From Bacteroidota bacterium (GTDB taxonomy: Bacteria; Bacteroidota; Bacteroidia; NS11-12g; UBA955), in assembly GCA_030833525.1 (NCBI GenBank), contig JAURGZ010000008.1:1-56510 (forward strand): a stretch of DNA of 56,510 nt, read 5' to 3'. Each line of letters opens with the position of its first letter. Position 1 is the stretch's first letter. The position numbers were made by a program, and so were the translations under genes. Of this stretch, positions 1 through 7,763 are shown one piece after another. Under the pieces are notes generated by a model. The model had not been told where the DNA came from. It did not search any database and was given only the letters and a program-made list of their open reading frames with translations.

Positions 1-1
1 C

Positions 2-304
2 GACATTACGACTGAATATGCAAACGGCGCAAAACGAAATCAGCAAATTCTAGACAACACAGCCATGCATTCAGCTGAACTTTTAGCCGGTGCTCTTCAC
101 GGGCTTTTAACAAACCCAAATTCTCAGTGGTTTGAGTTCACAACAGGAGATAAAAACGTCGATATGATCGATGAAGTCAGAAAATGGCTTCAAGATGTTG
201 CAGAAATTGTGAACGGTCAGCTTAACGATTCAAATTTTCAGACAGAAATTCACGAAGTGTACCTTGATGAAGTTGTTCATATTGGATGCAAAGTTTGGTG
301 GTAG
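2..304 (+). pseudogene. Truncated phage head-tail connector (portal) protein fragment
   Basis: The frame is open from the left window edge and ends at a TAG at 302-304, giving 100 residues. The visible part has the pattern of the podovirus-type head-tail connector (portal) family: a DNTAMHSAELLAGALHGLL helix, then NPNSQWFEF, then a KWLQDV...LNDSNF stretch and a VYLDEVVHIG end. In full-length relatives (500 residues or more) the text after the HIG position continues into a GT-type beta strand; here it is replaced by CKVWW and a stop. So the 3' part of the gene is missing and the piece is probably dead. In the phage this protein forms the dodecameric ring through which DNA enters the head. No other phage gene follows, and tRNA-Ser lies 260 bases away, fitting a prophage remnant at a tRNA attachment site. 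Family call is from remembered pattern; moderate certainty. Confidence 0.55.
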
Positions 305-418
305 AGGAATGCGAAAATTTTGGGTTTTAAACACCAATGAGCTGAACCCCAGTGTTTACAGTAGTGTAGCTTGTGGAAAGTCCGCAAACCCTTGTCAGAC
401 GTGGGTTTCAGCGTTTTG

Positions 419-456
419 CCGTGAGTCAAAGGGTAGGAAAGGAGAGTGACTCACGG
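419..456. repeat. 10-bp perfect inverted repeat between phage fragment and tRNA-Ser
   Basis: CCGTGAGTCA at 419-428 is matched by TGACTCACGG at 447-456, with an 18-base spacer that is purine rich. The flanks also resemble each other (TTTTGCC before, GGTTTTG after). It sits in the gene-free stretch 305-500, where I see no reading frame with family features. It could be a recombinase arm site or operator left from the integrated element, or a plain hairpin. Confidence 0.45.
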
Positions 457-502
457 TTTTGCGTAAACTTTTGGTGCTTTTGGCGGCTTTTAAGAAAAGG
501 GC

Positions 503-543
503 TAAAAAGCAAAAACCCCGAAAACACTGGGCTTTCGGGGTTT
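503..543 (-). terminator. Intrinsic terminator of tRNA-Ser
   Basis: AAACCCCGAAA (513-523) pairs with TTTCGGGGTTT (533-543), an 11-bp stem with a 9-base loop. Read on the minus strand the stem is followed by TTTTTGCTTTTTAGC. It starts 24 bases past the 3' end of the tRNA gene, on the same strand. Confidence 0.75.
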
Positions 544-566
544 AACGGAGGAAGTTGCTTCCTCTT

Positions 567-656
567 TGGCGGTGAAGGGGGGATTCGAACCCCCGGAACG
601 GTTACCCGTTCGGCAGTTTAGCAAACTGCTGGTTTCAGCCACTCACCCACCTCACC
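567..656 (-). tRNA. tRNA-Ser (anticodon GCU)
   Basis: On the minus strand the gene opens with GGTGAGG (656 downward) and closes with CTTCACC, a 7-bp acceptor stem with one G-U pair, followed by discriminator G (570) and an encoded CCA (569-567). The anticodon arm CAGTTTGCTAAACTG has a loop with GCT as anticodon, reading AGC/AGU serine codons. A long variable arm (CGAACGGGTAACCGTTCCG region) marks it as a class II tRNA, as expected for serine; the T arm contains GGTTCGAATCC. Its 3' end faces the phage fragment at 2-304, the usual geometry for a tRNA used as an integration site. Confidence 0.95.
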
Positions 657-822
657 AAAGCTGGCATCGGGTTGTTGCCAATGGGAGTGCAAATATAGAT
701 GTTTTTTGATTTTTCGAATCGATAATATGGAAAATTTGGGAGAGGAAAAGTTGCGCCGTGAGCCCCCGGAAAAAGCAGCTTCAAAACCGCGCCATCTAGG
801 CGAAAAAATGGCTATTTTCCTG

Positions 823-830
823 TATTTTTG
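823..830 (+). promoter_or_regulatory. Likely -7 box for thrS operon
   Basis: TATTTTTG fits the Bacteroidota -7 box TAnnTTTG and is followed by a pyrimidine-rich leader of 32 bases to the thrS ATG. No clear TTTG -33 element stands at the usual 19-20 base spacing, so this rests on the -7 box alone. The same octamer occurs upstream of gldK and lon. The rest of 657-862 shows no gene. Confidence 0.4.
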
Positions 831-862
831 CCCCCTTAACTTCTGCCTGCAGATCCGTTAAT

Positions 863-2788
863 ATGCAAATTGTAATCACCTTTCCTGACGGCGCTCAACG
901 TTCCTATGATTCGGGAACAACCGCGATGGACATTGCCATGTCCATTAGCGAGGGGTTGGCGCGTAATGTATTGGCTGCTAAAGTCAATGGTAAAGTTCAA
1001 GACGCCAATCTACCCATCGAAACCGATGCTGAACTGGCGTTGTTGACCTGGAAAGACGATGAAGGCAAGCAAGTCTACTGGCATTCTTCTGCTCACTTGT
1101 TGGCTGAGGCTTTGGAAGCCCTTTTCCCTGGCGTAAAATTGGGCATTGGTCCTCCCATTGATCGAGGTTTCTATTACGACATAGATTTTGGAGATCACCA
1201 TTTTAGTTCAGAAGAATTTCAAGCTGTTGAGGCTAAAATGATGGAGCTGGCCAAGCAAAACAACTCCTTTGAGCGGCGCATGGTATCCAAGCTTGAGGCA
1301 ACTGAATATTTCAGCAGCAAAGGCGATCCATACAAGCTGGAGCTCATTCAAGATTTGGAAGATGGGCAGATCAGTTTCTACACCCAAGGTGCTTTCACAG
1401 ACTTGTGCCGCGGTCCCCACATTCCGCATACCGGCCATATCAAATCGGTCAAATTGTTGTCGACGGCAGGTGCTTACTGGCGGGGAAGTGAAAAGAACAA
1501 ACAGCTGACCCGAATCTACGGGGTGACTTTTCCGAAGAAATCAGAATTGGATGAGCATTTGACCATGTTGGAAGAGGCCAAGAAACGGGATCACCGCAAA
1601 TTGGGTAAGGAATTGGAGATATACACCTTCGACGATGACGTGGGACCGGGTTTGCCGCTATGGTTGCCCAATGGAGCTGCGATCATAGAAAAATTGGAGG
1701 CGTTTGCCAAGAAGACCGAGCGCGAAGCCGGTTACGAGCGTGTGAAGTCGCCCCACATTGCGCGCGAAAGCATGTATTTGAAGAGCGGTCACTTACCTTA
1801 TTACAAGGATTCCATGTTTCCGGCCATGGAAATTGATGGCGATCGCTATTACCTGAAGGCGATGAACTGCCCTCACCACCACAAGATTTTTGATGCTTTG
1901 CCACGCACTTACAAAGACCTTCCTCTTCGATTTGCTGAATACGGTACCTGTTACCGATATGAGCAGAGTGGAGAGTTGTTTGGTTTGATGCGCGTGCGTT
2001 CATTGCAAATGAACGATGCTCATATTTATTGCACAGAAGCTCAGTTTGAGGCCGAGTTCCAGGCAGTAAATGCCTTGTATTTGAAGTATTTTGAAAAGTT
2101 CGGAATTGAAAAGTACGTGATGCGTTTTTCGAAACACGATCCCGCGAAGTTGGGTCAGAAGTACATCGACATGCCCGAGCTTTGGTTGAAAACAGAGGCC
2201 ATGGTGCGCAAAGTTTTGCAAAGCATGGACGTGACCTTTATTGAGGTAGATGACGAAGCCGCCTTCTACGGCCCCAAAATTGACATTCAGGTGTACAGTG
2301 CCATAGGGCGAGAATTCACCTTGGCCACCAACCAGGTTGATTTTGCACAAGCTGAGCGATTCAACTTGTCCTATATCAACGCTAAGAACGAACGGGAGAG
2401 ACCCATTATCATTCACCGGGCACCCCTTTCTACGCATGAGCGATTCATTGGTTTCTTGTTGGAGCACTATGCCGGCAAGTTCCCCGTGTGGTTATCGCCC
2501 AACCCTGTAGTGGTTTTGCCAATTAGCGATAAATACCTGGATTATGCCAATGAGGTTGGAAATTATTTGAAAAACCTCGATATTCGCGCCTCCGTCGACA
2601 GCCGTGCCGAGAAAGCAGGAAAGAAGATACGGGACGCCGAATTGGCCAAAACCCCCTACATGGTGATTGTAGGAGAGAAGGAACAAGAAGGACGTCAAGT
2701 ATCGGTTCGCCAGCAAGGAGGAACGGATTTAGGCGTGATGAGCCTGCATGAATTTGCAGAAAAATTGATTGATGAAACCAAGATTTAA
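863..2788 (+). CDS. thrS: Threonine--tRNA ligase
   Basis: Cytosolic class II aminoacyl-tRNA synthetase that charges tRNA-Thr with threonine. At 641 residues it has the usual length. Order of domains: TGS (about 1-62), the SAD editing domain with the HSSAH motif (74-78) and TDLCRGPH (Cys182), the catalytic core (about 245-535) with MNCPHHH (zinc ligand Cys336), motif 2 around RFAEYGTCYRYE and MNDAH (zinc ligand His387), motif 3 around HRAPLSTHERF, then the anticodon-binding domain. Editing and zinc residues are all present, so it should be active and self-proofreading. The ATG at 863 gives the expected TGS start. It leads the thrS-infC-rpmI-rplT cluster and its end overlaps infC by 17 bases. 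Confidence 0.98.
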   Translation: MQIVITFPDGAQRSYDSGTTAMDIAMSISEGLARNVLAAKVNGKVQDANLPIETDAELALLTWKDDEGKQVYWHSSAHLLAEALEALFPGVKLGIGPPIDRGFYYDIDFGDHHFSSEEFQAVEAKMMELAKQNNSFERRMVSKLEATEYFSSKGDPYKLELIQDLEDGQISFYTQGAFTDLCRGPHIPHTGHIKSVKLLSTAGAYWRGSEKNKQLTRIYGVTFPKKSELDEHLTMLEEAKKRDHRKLGKELEIYTFDDDVGPGLPLWLPNGAAIIEKLEAFAKKTEREAGYERVKSPHIARESMYLKSGHLPYYKDSMFPAMEIDGDRYYLKAMNCPHHHKIFDALPRTYKDLPLRFAEYGTCYRYEQSGELFGLMRVRSLQMNDAHIYCTEAQFEAEFQAVNALYLKYFEKFGIEKYVMRFSKHDPAKLGQKYIDMPELWLKTEAMVRKVLQSMDVTFIEVDDEAAFYGPKIDIQVYSAIGREFTLATNQVDFAQAERFNLSYINAKNERERPIIIHRAPLSTHERFIGFLLEHYAGKFPVWLSPNPVVVLPISDKYLDYANEVGNYLKNLDIRASVDSRAEKAGKKIRDAELAKTPYMVIVGEKEQEGRQVSVRQQGGTDLGVMSLHEFAEKLIDETKI

Positions 2789-3344
2789 AGGCAGAAGGCC
2801 ACCGGTACGCGAGGAATTGCATAAAATCAACGAGAAAATCGTTGCCAAAGAAGTGCGCGTAGTCGGTGAAAACGTTGAACAAGGCATTTGTTCAACAACC
2901 AAAGCATTGGAAATGGCCTACAATCTCGGTTTGGATTTGGTTGAAATTTCCCCCAACGCAGTTCCTCCCGTTTGCAAAGTAGTGGATTATAAAAAATTCC
3001 TCTATGAGCAAAAGAAGAAGCAGAAGGAGATCAAAGCCAACGCCAACAAGCAAGAAGTAAAAGAGATTCGATTCGGTCCCAATACCGACGAACACGATAT
3101 CAATTTCAAAACCAAGCACGCCCAAGCTTTCTTGGAAGAAGGAAACAAGGTGCGCGCTTACGTGTTTTTCCGCGGTCGTACAATTGTATTCAAAGGCCGT
3201 GGAGAGGATTTGATCATGAACTTTGCCAATAACTTGGTAGAGATGGGAGTTGCCAAATTGGAGAGCGAACCCAAAATGGAAGGAAAGAAGTTGGTGATCA
3301 TGTTGGCACCAACCGGTAAAAAAGCCAAAACAGCAGAAAATTAA
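2772..3344 (+). CDS. infC: Translation initiation factor IF-3
   Basis: IF-3 binds the 30S subunit, blocks premature 50S joining and checks start-codon/initiator-tRNA pairing. The 190-residue product has the N-terminal domain (HKINEKI at the front, then [24 protein letters not shown]), a lysine-rich linker (EQKKKQKE) and the C-terminal domain ([17 protein letters not shown]..., [15 protein letters not shown]). The ATG at 2772 lies inside the end of thrS (17-base overlap); a TTG at 2769 is the only other option before an in-frame TGA at 2766. There is no ATT start as in Escherichia coli. The overlap implies translational coupling to thrS. A ten-base gap leads to rpmI. Confidence 0.97.
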   Translation: MKPRFKGRRPPVREELHKINEKIVAKEVRVVGENVEQGICSTTKALEMAYNLGLDLVEISPNAVPPVCKVVDYKKFLYEQKKKQKEIKANANKQEVKEIRFGPNTDEHDINFKTKHAQAFLEEGNKVRAYVFFRGRTIVFKGRGEDLIMNFANNLVEMGVAKLESEPKMEGKKLVIMLAPTGKKAKTAEN

Positions 3345-3355
3345 TATTCACGCAT

Positions 3356-3556
3356 ATGCCTAAGATGAAAACCAATTCCAGCGCCAAGAAACGGTTCAAA
3401 GTAACCGGCTCTGGAAAAGTGAAGCGAGCCAAAGCTTACAAGCGCCACATTTTGACCAAAAAGTCAACCAAGCGCAAGAGAGCCTTAACGCAAGACGGTC
3501 TGGTTCACACCACCGACCTGAGCAATGTTCGTTTCATGTTGAGAATCGGAAAATAA
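3356..3556 (+). CDS. rpmI: 50S ribosomal protein L35 (bL35)
   Basis: A 66-residue, very basic protein with the typical start [21 protein letters not shown] and the [15 protein letters not shown] core of bL35, a late-assembling 50S subunit protein. Its place between infC and rplT is the conserved infC-rpmI-rplT arrangement, where the three are cotranscribed. Full length, no anomalies. The start is fixed by the conserved MPKMKT end. Confidence 0.98.
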   Translation: MPKMKTNSSAKKRFKVTGSGKVKRAKAYKRHILTKKSTKRKRALTQDGLVHTTDLSNVRFMLRIGK

Positions 3557-3566
3557 CCCAAACCTT

Positions 3567-3613
3567 GGCCGGAGCACCCGAAAAGAGGTTTTCTCGAAAA
3601 GCCCGCTCAAGCC
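3567..3613 (+). promoter_or_regulatory. Possible structured leader between rpmI and rplT
   Basis: The 73-base gap between rpmI and rplT can fold: GAGC (3572-3575) with GCTC (3605-3608), and GAAAA (3580-3584) with TTTTC (3589-3593) around a GAGG loop, with outer GGC/GCC (3567-3569/3611-3613). In other phyla L20 represses this operon by binding RNA structures. Whether this fold does so is inference; the stems are short. Confidence 0.25.
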
Positions 3614-3629
3614 ACTAAACTAAATAAAC

Positions 3630-3977
3630 ATGCCAAGATCAGTGAATCATGTGGCCTCAAAGGCCCGTCGCAAAAAGACCTTGAAACTAGCCAAAGGCTA
3701 TTTCGGTCGCAGAAAAAATGTTTGGACCGTAGCTAAGAACGCGGTCGAAAAAGGTCTTACTTATGCTTACCGCGACCGCCGCGCGAAGAAGCGTGAATTC
3801 CGCGCTCTGTGGATCATGCGTATCAACGCCGCTTGCCGTGAGTTGGGAGTGAGCTACAGCCAGTTCATGGGTAAAATGGCCCAGAGCGATCTAGACATCA
3901 ACCGCAAAGTTTTGGCCGACTTGGCCATGAACGATCCCCAGGCTTTCAAAGCCATCGTGGATAAGGTGATGAACTAA
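3630..3977 (+). CDS. rplT: 50S ribosomal protein L20 (bL20)
   Basis: Ribosomal protein bL20, needed early in 50S assembly and bound to 23S rRNA. The 115-residue product opens with [23 protein letters not shown] and carries the conserved [32 protein letters not shown] and [16 protein letters not shown] segments. Length and order match the family. Last gene of the thrS-infC-rpmI-rplT cluster; a strong terminator follows 14 bases after the stop. Confidence 0.98.
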   Translation: MPRSVNHVASKARRKKTLKLAKGYFGRRKNVWTVAKNAVEKGLTYAYRDRRAKKREFRALWIMRINAACRELGVSYSQFMGKMAQSDLDINRKVLADLAMNDPQAFKAIVDKVMN

Positions 3978-3990
3978 ACAAAACCTTTCG

Positions 3991-4020
3991 AAAAGCCCCG
4001 ATTTATCGGGGCTTTTTTTT
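3991..4020 (+). terminator. Intrinsic terminator after rplT
   Basis: AAAAGCCCCGAT (3991-4002) and ATCGGGGCTTTT (4005-4016) form a 12-bp stem with a two-base apex, followed by a run of eight or more T. It closes the thrS-rplT transcription unit. The same stem core recurs at 4992-5015. Confidence 0.9.
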
Positions 4021-4071
4021 ATCCCTAACTTTCTGGCAAACCTTTTGCTAAAAGCATCGTCTAATCTTCAC

Positions 4072-4989
4072 ATGCGTTTTTTACCATTGTTTTTGTTCGC
4101 CATTCTATTTTCAGGAGTGGCCCAAGCTCAGACTTCGAGTGACTCAGTTTGGCTTCGAAATCGTGCGGTAGGCCAGTCATCCTTCGTGTATCGATTGATA
4201 CGCCAAGAATACATCACCAATGAAAATGACTATTTCTTGGATGCCAAAATCGACACAGCTTACATTCATTTTCAACGCATGGGTCCCGTTACCGATACGG
4301 GTAGTGTTTATCGCGTGTTGTTTGCCCACAATGATGACCCTAAGAAATTGATTCGATGCGATTCTTGGATTCCCGGTGATACGGCTGAATTGATCGTATC
4401 GTTTAATACAGGTGGCAAGGTTACGCATTTGGTGAATTGGAAGCGGTTTCGCGACGCACTGGCAAGTTCCATGTCTAAGCAAGTTCAAGCGGGCTTAATC
4501 AGCGGTGCTGAATTTGAAGAGAAACGCCAAACCCTGAATCAAGAGGCCATCGTTCGTCGCTTGGTAATGGAAGACATTCAGTACGTCTTTCATTTGTCTG
4601 GAGACACCACCTTGATCGATGCAGAATACTTGCGGGTTAAGCCTGTGCGTTCACCCTTTTCTGGAGAAGATTATTACCTGAGAGGGAGCATGAAGGTGAA
4701 AGCCATACCGGGTTCGTCCAGTTTGTTGCTGAGTGCGGCCAATCGAGCTGAATCAGAAGAAAAACAGTGGTTGATGCAAGAATGCAAAGCTTATATGTTG
4801 GAACAAGGCGGCCAAGATGCTGCACCATTGACTGAGTTAAAAGGGGTAGGGTTGAACAGTGAGCAGGAATTTCACTATGAACCCAGCCAGCGTCTGTTTT
4901 ACCGCGTTATTCTCAGCGATGTACTGGTCATCAACAACCAGTCTCGGGGTAACATTCGTCAATGGGACCTTTGGGATTTGTACGAATGA
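4072..4989 (+). CDS. Exported protein of unknown function
   Basis: A 305-residue product. The ATG at 4072 gives a clean signal peptide, MRFLPLFLFAILFSGVAQAQ, so it is exported to the periplasm or surface; longer in-frame starts upstream would spoil this. The mature part is a mixed alpha/beta sequence with many Trp, Tyr and Asp and no membrane segment. Near 60-75 there is FLDAKIDTAYIHF and further on a charged helical stretch (VQAGLISGAEFEEKRQTLNQEAIVRRLVMEDIQYVF). I see no lipobox, type IX sorting tail or catalytic motif that I can name. It is a single gene between the rplT terminator and a shared terminator with clpB. Real gene (signal peptide, codon use like neighbours), function not recognised. 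Confidence 0.8.
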   Translation: MRFLPLFLFAILFSGVAQAQTSSDSVWLRNRAVGQSSFVYRLIRQEYITNENDYFLDAKIDTAYIHFQRMGPVTDTGSVYRVLFAHNDDPKKLIRCDSWIPGDTAELIVSFNTGGKVTHLVNWKRFRDALASSMSKQVQAGLISGAEFEEKRQTLNQEAIVRRLVMEDIQYVFHLSGDTTLIDAEYLRVKPVRSPFSGEDYYLRGSMKVKAIPGSSSLLLSAANRAESEEKQWLMQECKAYMLEQGGQDAAPLTELKGVGLNSEQEFHYEPSQRLFYRVILSDVLVINNQSRGNIRQWDLWDLYE

Positions 4990-4991
4990 AA

Positions 4992-5015
4992 AAAGCCCCG
5001 ATTCATCGGGGCTTT
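4992..5015. terminator. Shared terminator between 4072-4989 and clpB
   Basis: AAAGCCCCGAT (4992-5002) and ATCGGGGCTTT (5005-5015) form an 11-bp stem with a two-base apex in a 46-base gap between two converging genes. A-run on the left and T-run on the right let it work in both directions. Confidence 0.75.
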
Positions 5016-5035
5016 CATATGGATAGGGGGGTAGA

Positions 5036-7624
5036 TTAAGCCCGAAAGCTCAAGGTCCCATTTTCATAATCCATGTGAATCGGTTGGCCGGCGTTAACTT
5101 GGCCGCTGAGTATGGCTTTGGATAGCTCATCCATGACGCGTTTCTGTAGTACCCGCTTCAAGGGTCTTGCTCCGAACTGAGGGTCGTAACCCAGCTGCGC
5201 CAGCCAATCGACGGCGGCCTCGCTGAACGACAATTCAAACCCCTGAAGGGCCAAACGCTGACCAATTTCTTTTAATTGTATTTCGGCTATAGCATGCACA
5301 TCTGTGCGAGTCAGCGGCTCAAACATGATGGTTTCGTCAATGCGGTTTAGGAATTCCGGCCTCAAATGCTTTTTGAGCAATTCGTAAACCTTCAATTTTG
5401 TGCTGGCGAGAATTTCGTCTCGATTGCCATCGTTCATGTTTTCGAATTGTTCGCGAATCAAATCTGATCCCAAATTCGAAGTCATGATGACAATGGTATT
5501 TCTGAAATTAGCGGTTCTACCCTTGTTGTCAGTGAGGCGACCGTCATCCAATACTTGTAGCAGGATGTTGAAGACGTCAGGGTGGGCTTTCTCAATTTCA
5601 TCCAGCAACACCACGCTATACGGTCTGCGGCGTATGGCTTCAGTGAGCTGACCTCCTTCATCGTATCCAACATAACCGGGAGGGGCCCCCACCAATCGAC
5701 TTACCGTATGCTTTTCTTGGTATTCGCTCATGTCAATGCGCACCATGGCTTGGTCGCTATTGAATAAGTATTCGCTCAGGGCTTTGGCGAGTTCGGTTTT
5801 TCCCACGCCTGTCGTTCCCATGAAGATAAACGAACCAATGGGCTTTTTGGGGTCTTGCAAACCCGCTCGGCTTCGTCGAATGGCATTGGCAAGGGCTTCA
5901 ATGGCTGTGTCTTGGCCAATGACGCGATGATGCAATTCATCTTCCAATTTGAGCAATTTCTCGCGCTCGCTTTGCAGCATTTTGTTCACGGGAATGCCGG
6001 TCCATTTGCTGACCACTTCGGCGATATCTTCTGAATCTACCTCTTGTTTGACCAAGAGCTGACCATCTCGGTTTTCACCCAGCTTCATGCTCAACTTATA
6101 GAGTTCTTCTTCCAAGTTTTTGATCAAACCATATCGAATTTCAGCCACTCGGCCATAATTTCCATCGCGTTCGGCTTGCTCAGCTTCGAGCTTGAGGTTC
6201 TCCATTTGAGCCTTCTTCTGCTGGATTTGCGTGAGCACTCCTTTTTCGTTTTCCCAACGAGCATTCAAGTGGGATCGTTTTTCATTCAGTTGGGTGAGTT
6301 CTTTTCCCAAAATCGCGAGTTTGGCTTCGTCATTTTCCCGTTTGATGGCTTCGCGCTCGATTTCCAACTGCATGATTTTTCGGTTCAACTCATCGAGTTC
6401 TTCGGGAACAGAATCCATCTCCAAACGCAGTTTGGATGCGGCTTCGTCTAGTAGATCAATGGCCTTGTCGGGCAAGAATCGGTCGCTGATGTAACGCTGG
6501 CTCATTTCAACCGAAGCGATGATGGCCTCATCCTTGATGCGCACTTTGTGGTGCACTTCATAGCGCTCTTTCAATCCTCGCAAAATGGAAATGGCTTCTT
6601 GGGTGTCGGGCTCTTCGACCATGACCTTTTGGAAGCGACGTTCCAATGCCTTGTCTGATTCAATGTATTTCTGATATTCAGCTAGGGTAGTGGCTCCAAT
6701 GGAGCGCAATTCTCCCCGAGCCAGGGCTGGCTTGAGAATATTGGCAGCATCCATGGCTCCTTCGCCTTTGCCTGCGCCAACCAAAGTGTGGATTTCGTCA
6801 ATGAACAAGACGATTTCGCCCCCTGATCCAATGACCTCTTTGACTACAGCTTTGAGTCGTTCCTCGAATTCGCCTTTGTACTTGGCGCCCGCTACCAAGG
6901 CACCCATGTCCAAGTTGAATACCACCTTAGTTTTGAGGTTTTCGGGCACGTCTCCTCTCACGATGCGTTGAGCCAAACCTTCGGCAATGGCGGTTTTGCC
7001 CACACCGGGCTCACCAATGAGAATGGGGTTGTTTTTGGTTCGTCGGGACAGGATTTGAAGCACGCGTCTGATTTCATCGTCGCGGCCAATTACGGGATCG
7101 AGTTTGCCCTGTTTAGCCTGTTCATTGAGATTGATGGCGTATTTATTGAGGCTATTGAACTGAGTTTCGGCAGTTTGACTATCTACTTTATTGCCGCCAC
7201 GAAGAGTCAAGATGGCTTTTTTCAACTCGGCGGGGTTGATGCCGGCGTCTTTGAGAATATTGCCAGCCGCATGTTTGGCCCCGGCCATGGCGAGCAACAA
7301 GTGTTCATTGGTGATGAAGCTATCGCCCAGTTCCTTCATGGCGATTTCGGCTTGGGCAATGGTCTTGCTCAAATCTTGAGACAAGTATACTTGGCTGCCC
7401 TCTACTTTGGGAAGCGCTTGAATGGCGGCTTGGGTGATTTGTTGGAGTCGTTGCGTGGGAACTCCCAGCTTCCCACAAAGAAATTCAAAAGTCTCCGCGT
7501 CTTCGCTTTGAATGGCGGCTAGCACATGCAAGGGCTCAATGCTCTGTTGACCCAAACCCATGACGGTTTGTTGGGCCCGATTGAGGGTTTCTTGTGCTTT
7601 GATGGTGAATTGTTGCAGGTTCAT
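5036..7624 (-). CDS. clpB: ATP-dependent disaggregase ClpB
   Basis: Cytosolic AAA+ hexameric chaperone that, with DnaK, pulls proteins out of heat-induced aggregates. The 862-residue product has the Clp N domain (about 1-145, two repeats), NBD1 with Walker A GEPGVGKT (204-211) and Walker [10 protein letters not shown], a long coiled-coil middle domain (about 400-520, rich in Glu/Lys/Leu), and NBD2 with Walker A GTTGVGKT (about 602-609), the pore loop [13 protein letters not shown], and Walker [14 protein letters not shown]. The middle domain separates it from ClpA/ClpC; there is no ClpP-binding IGF loop evident. The ATG at 7624 gives the family start [12 protein letters not shown]. The upstream gap holds nested inverted repeats suggesting heat-shock control. 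Confidence 0.98.
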   Translation of the reverse strand: MNLQQFTIKAQETLNRAQQTVMGLGQQSIEPLHVLAAIQSEDAETFEFLCGKLGVPTQRLQQITQAAIQALPKVEGSQVYLSQDLSKTIAQAEIAMKELGDSFITNEHLLLAMAGAKHAAGNILKDAGINPAELKKAILTLRGGNKVDSQTAETQFNSLNKYAINLNEQAKQGKLDPVIGRDDEIRRVLQILSRRTKNNPILIGEPGVGKTAIAEGLAQRIVRGDVPENLKTKVVFNLDMGALVAGAKYKGEFEERLKAVVKEVIGSGGEIVLFIDEIHTLVGAGKGEGAMDAANILKPALARGELRSIGATTLAEYQKYIESDKALERRFQKVMVEEPDTQEAISILRGLKERYEVHHKVRIKDEAIIASVEMSQRYISDRFLPDKAIDLLDEAASKLRLEMDSVPEELDELNRKIMQLEIEREAIKRENDEAKLAILGKELTQLNEKRSHLNARWENEKGVLTQIQQKKAQMENLKLEAEQAERDGNYGRVAEIRYGLIKNLEEELYKLSMKLGENRDGQLLVKQEVDSEDIAEVVSKWTGIPVNKMLQSEREKLLKLEDELHHRVIGQDTAIEALANAIRRSRAGLQDPKKPIGSFIFMGTTGVGKTELAKALSEYLFNSDQAMVRIDMSEYQEKHTVSRLVGAPPGYVGYDEGGQLTEAIRRRPYSVVLLDEIEKAHPDVFNILLQVLDDGRLTDNKGRTANFRNTIVIMTSNLGSDLIREQFENMNDGNRDEILASTKLKVYELLKKHLRPEFLNRIDETIMFEPLTRTDVHAIAEIQLKEIGQRLALQGFELSFSEAAVDWLAQLGYDPQFGARPLKRVLQKRVMDELSKAILSGQVNAGQPIHMDYENGTLSFRA

Positions 7625-7657
7625 GCTCGATCAAGGGCAAAATAACGGCCAAATATC

Positions 7658-7725
7658 AAAATCAGACAGCTTGGCGCATTTGACTCAGTCCCTAAGGGGC
7701 TTTTGGTGTCAAATTGTCTGATTTT
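7658..7725 (-). promoter_or_regulatory. Nested inverted repeats upstream of clpB (candidate operator)
   Basis: Outer arms AAAATCAGACA (7658-7668) and TGTCTGATTTT (7715-7725) are perfect 11-bp complements; inner arms ATTTGAC (7678-7684) and GTCAAAT (7708-7714) are perfect 7-bp complements. The lower arm lies where the -33 region of clpB should be, upstream of a weak -7 box (minus strand TTATTTTG, one mismatch). It may be an operator, a cruciform, or in part the terminator of the upstream purB unit. It does not match CIRCE (TTAGCACTC-N9-GAGTGCTAA). Confidence 0.4.
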
Positions 7726-7763
7726 CAGTCATTTACAAAATTAAAAACTGACAAAAATGCAGT

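Noticed and set aside
373-621. Open frame ending in GEGGIRTPGTVTRSAV
   Set aside because: It runs through the tRNA-Ser gene; this peptide is a well-known artefact of translating tRNA T arms.
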